A stretch of DNA of 57,940 nt from Pseudomonas koreensis (lineage in GTDB: Bacteria > Pseudomonadota > Gammaproteobacteria > Pseudomonadales > Pseudomonadaceae): contig NZ_JAOEJU010000033.1 of NCBI RefSeq assembly GCF_025447595.1, positions 1 through 57,940 of the forward strand, given 5' to 3'. Positions 15,618 to 21,990 of the stretch are shown here, one piece after another. Under the pieces are notes generated by a model that was given only the letters and a program-made list of their open reading frames with translations, was not told the origin of the DNA and made no database searches. Numbering within the stretch: the stretch's first letter is position 1; each line of letters begins with the position of its first letter. The translations under genes and the position numbers were made by a program.

Positions 15618-16654
15618 CAGGCACGCCCTCGCAGTAACAGATAAAGGAAGAACGGCGCACCGATGAACGCGGTGACAATGCCGATCGGCAGCTCCGCCGG
15701 CGCCAGCGCCAGCCGCGCCACCAGATCCGCCAGCAGCAACAGGCTCGCCCCGGCCAGTACCGATGCCGGCAGCAATACCCGATGATCCGGCCCCGCGAGC
15801 AAGCGCACCAGATGCGGCACTACCAGCCCGACAAAACCGATCATGCCCGCCGCCGCCACGGCTGCACCGACGCCCAGCGCCGTGCAGAACACCAGTTCGC
15901 GCTTGAGCCGCTCGACATCGATCCCCAGATGCCCGGCTTCCGATTCGCCGAGCAACAACGCATTGAGCGCCTTCGCCCGACGCGGAAGCCAAACCGCAAT
16001 ACCGGCGGTGATGATCAGCAGCGGCCACAACCGCGCATAGCTCGCGCCGTTAAGGCTACCCAGGTTCCAGAACGTCAACGTGCGCAATGTCGCGTCGTCG
16101 GCCAGATAGGTAAACAGCCCCACCGCCGAGCTGGCCAACGCCGTCAGAGCGATACCCGCCAGCAACATGGTCGCAACGTTCGTTTGCCCATTACGGCGGC
16201 CTAGTCGATAGACCAACGCCGTTACGCCAAGACCACCGAGAAACGCGCAAACCGACAGCAGATAAGGCCCGAACCACTCCGGCAATCCGCCAAAAAACGA
16301 ACCGCCGACAATCGCCACCGCCGCACCCAACGCCGCGCCGCTCGAGACGCCGACCAACCCCGGATCGGCCAAGGGATTGCGAAACAGCCCCTGCATCGCC
16401 ACCCCTGACAACGCCAGCACACCGCCGACTGCCAGTCCGAGCAACGTACGCGGCAGACGAATCTGCCCGAGAATCAGCTCAGCCTGTTCCAGTCCGTCCG
16501 GCGCCAGCGGTATACCGATCATGCGCAGCGCCGCACGCAAGGTATCGACCAACGGCAGACTGACCGGCCCCAACGCCAGCGACAGCCAGATCGCCAGCAG
16601 ACACAGGAGGATCAGGCCGATGAACAAGCCACGGGGCTTGACCAACGTGGTCAT
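15617..16654 (-). CDS. phuU: Heme ABC transporter permease
   Basis: The 345-residue FecCD/BtuC-type permease has about ten hydrophobic helices. The family motif GVALSGVAMQGLFRNPLADPGLVGVSSGA-like segment (about residues 80-110) and the EAA-like loop near GFVGLVVPHLVRLL are present. It forms the inner-membrane channel for heme. The start overlaps the end of phuT by four bases. It is intact and of usual length. Confidence 0.94.
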   Translation of the reverse strand: MTTLVKPRGLFIGLILLCLLAIWLSLALGPVSLPLVDTLRAALRMIGIPLAPDGLEQAELILGQIRLPRTLLGLAVGGVLALSGVAMQGLFRNPLADPGLVGVSSGAALGAAVAIVGGSFFGGLPEWFGPYLLSVCAFLGGLGVTALVYRLGRRNGQTNVATMLLAGIALTALASSAVGLFTYLADDATLRTLTFWNLGSLNGASYARLWPLLIITAGIAVWLPRRAKALNALLLGESEAGHLGIDVERLKRELVFCTALGVGAAVAAAGMIGFVGLVVPHLVRLLAGPDHRVLLPASVLAGASLLLLADLVARLALAPAELPIGIVTAFIGAPFFLYLLLRGRA

Positions 16655-17523
16655 TGGCCGCTCTGGACCGGGTAGAAACCGTCAGACAGGGTCTTGAGTG
16701 CAGCCGGCAAACGCGGCCCGAGCCCGCCTACCAGTAACGTCGGGTCCAGCTCCAGCACGCGTCCGGTCTTGGCCGCACGGCTGGAATTGAGGATCGGATT
16801 TTCCTTGAACAGCGCCGCTTTCGCCGCCTCGCCAGTCAGCGCACGGTCAGCGAACACCAGCACTTCAGGATCGAGACTGGCCAGGGACTCCACGGAAAAC
16901 GGCTTGTAGCCGGTGTGCGTCGCAAGGTTATGCCCGCCCGCCTGTTGCAGCAGCCAGTCGGCGGCGGTGTCCTTGCCGGCGATCAGCGGTTTGCCGCCGG
17001 CATGGCCGAGCAGCAACAGCACGCCCGGCGCTTTCTGCTTGGCCTGCGCCTCAGTCACACGCGCCTTTTGTGCATCGAGTTGCTGTTGATAACTTTGCAG
17101 CAATTGCGCGGCCTGGCTTTCGGCGCCCAGCAACTGACCCAGATGGGTGACGTTTTTTTCCAGCGTCGGCAGATCCGGCTGAGCCGAGAACAATTCCACC
17201 TGCACCTTGGCGCTGCGAACCTGCGAGATTACCGGCGGCGGGCCCATTTCTTCGGTGCCGATCAGAATGTCCGGACGCAGGCTGAGAATGCCTTCAGCCG
17301 ACAGGCTGCGCTGATAACCTATGCTCGGCAGCGACTTGAGTGTTTCCGGATGCTGGCTGGTGGTGTCGACGCCCACCAACCTGGACTCGCCACCCAGAGC
17401 ACTCACCCACTCCGACAAGGCGCCGCCGGCGCTGACCCAACGTTGCGGCAACTCGGCCGCTGCAGCCTGGTGGCTGACCAAAAGTCCGACACACAGCACG
17501 GCAACGCGTGTACTCAGGCGCAT
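16651..17523 (-). CDS. phuT: Periplasmic heme-binding protein of the heme ABC transporter
   Basis: The 290-residue substrate-binding protein has a Sec signal (MRLSTRVAVLCVGLLVSHQAAAA, residues 1-23). The cluster C family motif RWVSAGGALSEWVSALGGESRLVGVDTTSQHPE follows, and an invariant-type tyrosine that may ligate heme lies in the LKSLPSIGYQRSLS stretch. It hands periplasmic heme to PhuUV. The ATG at 17523 has AGGAAG upstream. The longer frame reading upstream has no signal peptide at its start. It is the first gene of the operon, with a Fur box about 95 bases upstream. No phuS or phuR is adjacent. Confidence 0.92.
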   Translation of the reverse strand: MRLSTRVAVLCVGLLVSHQAAAAELPQRWVSAGGALSEWVSALGGESRLVGVDTTSQHPETLKSLPSIGYQRSLSAEGILSLRPDILIGTEEMGPPPVISQVRSAKVQVELFSAQPDLPTLEKNVTHLGQLLGAESQAAQLLQSYQQQLDAQKARVTEAQAKQKAPGVLLLLGHAGGKPLIAGKDTAADWLLQQAGGHNLATHTGYKPFSVESLASLDPEVLVFADRALTGEAAKAALFKENPILNSSRAAKTGRVLELDPTLLVGGLGPRLPAALKTLSDGFYPVQSGQ

Positions 17524-17616
17524 AGACAGCTTCCTTGAAAGGTTTTCCCGGGCATCGGAACGGCAGGCCAAGTATCCTCGGCAGCGGTCACCTCGCCACG
17601 GGCGAAGGCGGCCATT

Positions 17617-17631
17617 TGATAATTGTTTGCA
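17617..17631 (-). promoter_or_regulatory. Fur box upstream of the heme operon
   Basis: On the minus strand TGCAAACAATTATCA matches the 7-1-7 Fur box (TGATAAT-N-ATTATCA). The right half is perfect (7/7) and the left half has 4 of 7. It lies between phuT and the divergent Rieske gene, so iron-dependent repression of phuTUVW is the natural reading. Confidence 0.65.
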
Positions 17632-17685
17632 TTTGAACGTCAAGCTCGGACATATCCGGACACGAGCCGACACTTGAGGATAGCC

Positions 17686-18003
17686 ATGAAGTTTCTTTGC
17701 GAGGGTGCCGATCTGATTGAGGGCGGCAGTCGCGGTTTCGATATCGACGGGAAAAAACTGTTTGCCGTGCGCCGTGCGGGGCAGACGTATGTCTACCTCA
17801 ATCGCTGCCCTCATCGGGGCGTTGGCCTGGAATGGCACCCCGACCAGTTTCTCGACCCGAGCAACAGCCTGATCCAGTGCGCCACCCACGGCGCACTGTT
17901 TCTGATCGAGGACGGAGAATGCGTCGCCGGCCCCTGCGCAGGGCAATCGCTGACGGCCATCCCTTGCCGTGAAGACGCGCAAGGGCTGTGGATCGATGTT
18001 TAA
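17686..18003 (+). CDS. Rieske [2Fe-2S] domain protein
   Basis: This 105-residue protein consists only of a Rieske domain. Ligands are Cys41 and His43 (RCPHRG) and Cys65 and His68 (QCATHG). It resembles the small ferredoxin-like components of dioxygenases and NirD-like proteins. The partner is unknown. The ATG at 17686 has a GAGGA site upstream. An earlier in-frame start lies within the promoter region and is rejected. It diverges from phuT and its end overlaps the convergent sfsA by four bases. Confidence 0.88.
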   Translation: MKFLCEGADLIEGGSRGFDIDGKKLFAVRRAGQTYVYLNRCPHRGVGLEWHPDQFLDPSNSLIQCATHGALFLIEDGECVAGPCAGQSLTAIPCREDAQGLWIDV

Positions 18004-18713
18004 CCGTTGAGCAGCACGTCCAGGCGCCGGTCGATCACCATCTCTTCATGGCTCAAACGCACGCCATACGCCAGTACTTCAACCCCGCACGCGACTGCCT
18101 CACGCAGCGCAGCGGCGTAGGCCGGGTCGATCTCCTCGGCAGGACGCACCGCCTCGATACCGGTGAGATTGACGCAATACAACTGCACCGCGCGAATCCC
18201 GTCCCGAGCCAGATGCGCCAGCTCACGCAAATGCTTGGCTCCGCGCTGAGTCACCGCATCGGGAAACGCTGCCACCGCCGTGCCGTCGAAGCCGAGGGTG
18301 ACGCTTTTCACTTCCACATAGGCCGGGCCCGTCGGATAGTCGAGGCGAAAATCGATCCGGCTCTTTTCCTGTCCGTACGCCACTTCGCGCTTGAGCCCGG
18401 TAAAACCGTTCAACTCATTGATGACGCCCGCCTGCAAGGCTTCTTCGACCAGTGCGTTGGCGCGACCGGTGTTCACGCAAAACAGCCGGCCCTGCGGGGT
18501 TTCGCCGACTTCCCAAGTGCCGGGCAGCTTGCGCTTCGGATCATTGGAGCGACTGAACCAGACCTGCCCGCCCTCGACCTGGCAATTGAGCATCGAGCCG
18601 GTGTTCGGGCAATGAATGGTCAGCAACTCGCCGCCAACGGTTTCGATATCGGCGAGAAAACGCTTGTAACGGCGGATCAACCGGCCTTCTTCGAGAGGAG
18701 GATGAAAGCGCAT
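18000..18713 (-). CDS. sfsA: SfsA family DNA/RNA nuclease
   Basis: The 237-residue SfsA protein begins MRFHPPLEEGRLIRRYKRFLADIE and has the conserved HCPNTGSM motif and the nuclease-like core DFRLDYP...YVEVKSVTL. In E. coli SfsA was first described as a sugar fermentation stimulation factor. The fold is PD-(D/E)XK-like with an N-terminal OB domain. The start touches the end of the aminotransferase gene, so the two form an operon. Confidence 0.95.
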   Translation of the reverse strand: MRFHPPLEEGRLIRRYKRFLADIETVGGELLTIHCPNTGSMLNCQVEGGQVWFSRSNDPKRKLPGTWEVGETPQGRLFCVNTGRANALVEEALQAGVINELNGFTGLKREVAYGQEKSRIDFRLDYPTGPAYVEVKSVTLGFDGTAVAAFPDAVTQRGAKHLRELAHLARDGIRAVQLYCVNLTGIEAVRPAEEIDPAYAAALREAVACGVEVLAYGVRLSHEEMVIDRRLDVLLNG

Positions 18714-19885
18714 CAGCCTTGCCAGCTCTTCAAGCCACGGGCGATGCGTTCCACCGCTTCCTGTAGGCGAGGGAGGTTTTGTGTGTAGGCAAAGCGCACG
18801 TGATGCCCGGCCTGATAGCGGCCGAAATCCAGCCCCGGCGTAAACGCTACATGTTCGGTTTCAAGGAAATGCCGGCAGAATGCGAAGGCATCGCCGCCAA
18901 ACTGGCTGATATCGGCATACAAATAGAATGCGCCTTCCGGCTCCACGGCGATGTTGAAACCCAGTTCGCGCAGTGCCGGCAGCAGGAAGTCACGACGACG
19001 GCCGAACTCGGCGCGGCGCTCTTCGAGAATCGCGATGGTGTCCGGCTCGAAACAGGCCAGCGCCGCATGCTGGGCCATGCTTGGCGCACTGATGTAGAGG
19101 TTCTGCGCAAGTTTTTCCAGTTCACTGACCGCCGCATCCGGCGCCACCAGCCAGCCGAGGCGCCATCCGGTCATGCCGAAATATTTGGAGAAACTGTTGA
19201 GGACAAACGCACTGTCGTCCACTTCCAGCACACTGGCTGCGTCGGTGCCATAAGTCAGGCCGTGGTAGATCTCGTCCACCACCAGATGCCCGTGACGCGC
19301 CTTGATGGCTGTGGATAACCCGGCCAGTTCATCGCGGGTCAGAATCGTACCGGTCGGGTTGGCTGGCGAGGCGACCAGCGCACCGACGCTGTCGTGATCC
19401 CAGTGGCGCGCCACCAGGTCCGGCGTCAGTTGATAGCGAACGTCCGGGCCGACGGGCACAAGCTGCGCCGCGCCTTCAACCAACCGCAGAAAATGCCGGT
19501 TGCAAGGATAGCCAGGGTCAGCCAGCAGCCAGTGCTTGCCCGGATCCACCAGCAACGCACTGGCCAGCAGCAACGCACCGGAACCGCCAGGCGTGATGAG
19601 AATCCGTCGAGGATCTATGTTCAGGCCGTAGCGCGTTTGATAGAAACCGGAAATCGCCTCGCGCAGCTCGGGAATGCCACGGGCTGCGGTGTAGCGGGTT
19701 TTTCCGGCCGTCAGGGCTTGCTGGCCCGCGCGAATGATCGGCTCGGCGGTGGTGAAGTCCGGTTCGCCGATTTCCAGGTGGATCACGTCGTGGCCGGCGG
19801 CCTGCAATTCATTGGCCCGCGCCAGCAACGCCATCACATGGAACGGTTCGATCGCACGACTGCGCGCACTGTAGGGCTGAGCCAT
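18713..19885 (-). CDS. PLP-dependent aminotransferase, class I/II fold
   Basis: The 390-residue fold-type I aminotransferase has the PLP lysine at about residue 234 (LNSFSKYFGMTGWRLGW), ASPANPTGT (residues 172-180) and the substrate-carboxylate arginine near HHVRFAYTQN at the C-terminus. The subfamily resembles aspartate/tyrosine/alanine-type enzymes, and the exact substrate cannot be read from sequence. It is cotranscribed with sfsA, as is common in pseudomonads. Confidence 0.88.
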   Translation of the reverse strand: MAQPYSARSRAIEPFHVMALLARANELQAAGHDVIHLEIGEPDFTTAEPIIRAGQQALTAGKTRYTAARGIPELREAISGFYQTRYGLNIDPRRILITPGGSGALLLASALLVDPGKHWLLADPGYPCNRHFLRLVEGAAQLVPVGPDVRYQLTPDLVARHWDHDSVGALVASPANPTGTILTRDELAGLSTAIKARHGHLVVDEIYHGLTYGTDAASVLEVDDSAFVLNSFSKYFGMTGWRLGWLVAPDAAVSELEKLAQNLYISAPSMAQHAALACFEPDTIAILEERRAEFGRRRDFLLPALRELGFNIAVEPEGAFYLYADISQFGGDAFAFCRHFLETEHVAFTPGLDFGRYQAGHHVRFAYTQNLPRLQEAVERIARGLKSWQG

Positions 19886-20219
19886 TGGCCTTCCTTCAAC
19901 GAGGGAAAAGAAACGATTCTACCCATCTGCCGGAACGAGCGAGAACCCGCAGCGGTCACAGCCACAAGAACACTGGACTGTAACGACCCGCGCGTACGCT
20001 CCAGGATTGACTAAAATCAGTGATTGAGCAGGTCTGCAACATTGCCGGACATGGCTTGGCAAACATTTGCAAGCCCCACTGGCCGCGCGCTCGACATCCG
20101 GGAGTAGCGCGGGCCGAATTGATCTGGTAAGTTCGCCCGCTTGCAGCCGCAGGGCCGGCAGGTGTCGGTGATGGAGCAATCCTGCGCAATGGATTACAAG
20201 AGTAGAGGCGGTCCATTTC
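19886..20219 (+). promoter_or_regulatory. Long upstream region of dksA
   Basis: This 334-base gap separates the aminotransferase start from the dksA start. It holds a TTGACT at 20007-20012 with no convincing -10 partner, and an imperfect dyad GGCTTGGCAAA/ATTTGCAAGCC (20053-20075). No ORF with a good ribosome site was found. It probably contains the dksA promoter and a long 5' UTR, but I could not place the start site. Confidence 0.35.
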
Positions 20220-20663
20220 ATGCCCACCCAAGCAAAGCAACAGGCAAGTCAGACACTCAGCGGTTTCGAACCCTACGTCCCGAAAGCGGGCGAAGAGTAC
20301 ATGGGCGCTCCAATGCGCGCGCACTTCACCAAGATCCTGACCAAGTGGAAACTGGACTTGATGCAGGAAGTCGACCGCACTGTTGATCACATGAAAGACG
20401 AAGCGGCCAACTTTCCAGATCCGGCCGACCGTGCCAGCCAGGAAGAAGAGTTCGCCCTCGAGCTGCGTGCCCGCGACCGCGAGCGCAAACTGATCAAGAA
20501 GATCGACAAGACCCTGCAACTGATCGAAGACGAAGAGTACGGCTGGTGCGACTCTTGCGGCATCGAGATCGGCGTCAAGCGCCTTGAAGCCCGCCCGACT
20601 GCCGACATGTGCGTCGACTGCAAGAACCTGGCGGAAATCAAGGAAAAACAGGTCGGCAAATAA
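20220..20663 (+). CDS. dksA: RNA polymerase-binding transcription factor DksA
   Basis: The 147-residue DksA works with ppGpp at the RNA polymerase secondary channel to control rRNA, tRNA and amino acid promoters. A long coiled coil (about residues 33-105) carries the tip motif D-x2-D-x-A at Asp67, Asp70 and Ala72. The four-cysteine zinc finger uses Cys110, Cys113, Cys131 and Cys134, so this is the zinc-containing form. A weak AGAGG site precedes the ATG. A strong terminator follows, so it is probably monocistronic. Confidence 0.97.
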   Translation: MPTQAKQQASQTLSGFEPYVPKAGEEYMGAPMRAHFTKILTKWKLDLMQEVDRTVDHMKDEAANFPDPADRASQEEEFALELRARDRERKLIKKIDKTLQLIEDEEYGWCDSCGIEIGVKRLEARPTADMCVDCKNLAEIKEKQVGK

Positions 20664-20677
20664 TCCCGGCCTGAACG

Positions 20678-20707
20678 AAAAACGGAGCGTGCGAACGCTC
20701 CGTTTTT
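20678..20707 (+). terminator. dksA terminator
   Basis: CGGAGCGT pairs with ACGCTCCG within A-run and T-run flanks, 15 bases after the stop codon. Confidence 0.9.
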
Positions 20708-20720
20708 GTTTCTGCCTCCT

Positions 20721-20808
20721 GTAGGAGCGAGCCTGCTCGCGATAGCCGTATTACATTCAACTTTACTATTGACTGGTCTATTGCTATCGCGAGCAGGCTC
20801 GCCTCCAC
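20721..20808. repeat. REPIN (pair of inverted REP palindromes)
   Basis: Two REP units (GGAGCGAGCCTGCTCGCGAT and its inverted partner) sit about 40 bases apart between dksA and gluQ. Such doublets are mobilised in trans by RAYT transposases in fluorescent pseudomonads. No RAYT gene is in the window. Confidence 0.85.
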
Positions 20809-20848
20809 CGGTTTGCATGCCAAATTCCGAAACAGTGACAACACTTCC

Positions 20849-21736
20849 ATGACTACCCCCGCCTACATTGGCCGCTTTGCCCCGACTCCCAGCGGGCACC
20901 TGCACTTCGGTTCGCTGGTCGCCGCCCTGGCCTCTTATCTGGACGCACGCTCGGTGGGTGGCCGCTGGCTGGTGCGCATGGAAGATCTCGATCCGCCCCG
21001 TGAAGAGCCGGGCGCGCAAGCGGCGATTCTCAAGGCACTGGAAAGCTATGGCTTCGAATGGGACGGCGAAATGGTCCGCCAGAGCGACCGGCACGAAGCC
21101 TATGCCCAAGTGCTCGACAGCCTGTTCAATCACGGCCTCGCGTATGCCTGCACCTGTTCGCGCAAACAACTGGAGCCGTACCACGGCATTTACCCGGGAC
21201 TGTGCCGCAACGCCGGCCATGGTCAGGAAGACGCAGCGATTCGCCTGCGCGTGCCGGAGCTCGAATACCATTTCATCGACCGGGTGCAGGGCGAATACCG
21301 TCAGCATCTGGGCCGCGACGTGGGTGACTTCGTGATCCGCCGCCGCGACGGCCTCTACGCCTACCAACTGGCGGTGGTGCTGGACGACGCCTGGCAGGGC
21401 ATCACCGACATCGTGCGCGGCGCCGATCTGCTCGACTCGACGCCGCGCCAGCTCTATCTGCAAGAACTGCTGGGACTGCGCCAGCCGCGTTATCTGCATC
21501 TGCCGCTGATTACCCAGCCCGACGGCAACAAGCTCGGCAAGTCCTACCGCTCGCCACCGCTGGAAGCCGATCAGGCCACACCACTGCTGCTGCGGGCCTT
21601 GCGCGCATTGGGGCAAAACCCTGGGCCCGAACTGGCCCACGCCTCGCCGCAAGAACTGTTGAACTGGGGCAGCGCCCACTGGGATGCCTTGAAAATCCCG
21701 CGCACACTGACCCTGCCCGAAGCGCAACTGCTGTGA
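20849..21736 (+). CDS. gluQ: tRNA glutamyl-Q(34) synthetase
   Basis: The 295-residue GluRS-like catalytic domain lacks the anticodon-binding domain. It has HIGH-like PTPSGHLHFGS (residues 12-22) and KMSKS-like KLGKSYRS motifs, and a zinc-binding CxC...C region (YACTCSRKQ). It charges glutamate onto queuosine 34 of tRNA-Asp. The ATG at 20849 is used because it gives the family N-terminus; upstream sequence is poor in ribosome-site signal. Pseudomonads often cotranscribe it with dksA, but here a terminator and a REPIN separate the genes. Confidence 0.94.
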   Translation: MTTPAYIGRFAPTPSGHLHFGSLVAALASYLDARSVGGRWLVRMEDLDPPREEPGAQAAILKALESYGFEWDGEMVRQSDRHEAYAQVLDSLFNHGLAYACTCSRKQLEPYHGIYPGLCRNAGHGQEDAAIRLRVPELEYHFIDRVQGEYRQHLGRDVGDFVIRRRDGLYAYQLAVVLDDAWQGITDIVRGADLLDSTPRQLYLQELLGLRQPRYLHLPLITQPDGNKLGKSYRSPPLEADQATPLLLRALRALGQNPGPELAHASPQELLNWGSAHWDALKIPRTLTLPEAQLL

Positions 21737-21813
21737 CGACACTTGCAGTGGCGCGCCCATCCGTTACCATCGCCGCACGTTTTCGGGCACGCGCATAAAA
21801 AAGAGAGGCCGGG

Positions 21814-21990
21814 ATGTACATCTATCGCTTGGTCCTGCTTCTGGTCGTGGGGATCTACCTGTTTTCTCCCGCCATCATGGATTGGTGGATCGACGCTACG
21901 GGCGCCTGGTATCGCCCTTATCTGCTCTGGCTGATCCTGATTGTCGTGACCTTCATCCTGCAGAGCCAAAAAGATGCCGATGAGCTTTAG
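21814..21990 (+). CDS. cbrX: CbrX, small membrane peptide coupled to cbrA
   Basis: The 58-residue protein starts MYIYRLVLLLVVGIYLFSP. It has two hydrophobic segments (about residues 5-22 and 35-52) and a polar tail ending QSQKDADEL. AGAGAGG-like sequence precedes the ATG. Its last 17 bases overlap the cbrA reading frame, which indicates translational coupling. Position and size match the small cbrX ORF described upstream of cbrA in P. putida. Its biochemical role is not known. Confidence 0.75.
   Translation: MYIYRLVLLLVVGIYLFSPAIMDWWIDATGAWYRPYLLWLILIVVTFILQSQKDADEL

Noticed and set aside
14850..16028. Reading phuV as a 392-residue protein with an N-terminal extension
   Set aside because: The extra 137 residues are an out-of-frame translation of phuU with very low complexity. 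The ATG at 15617 overlaps the phuU stop in the usual coupled fashion.
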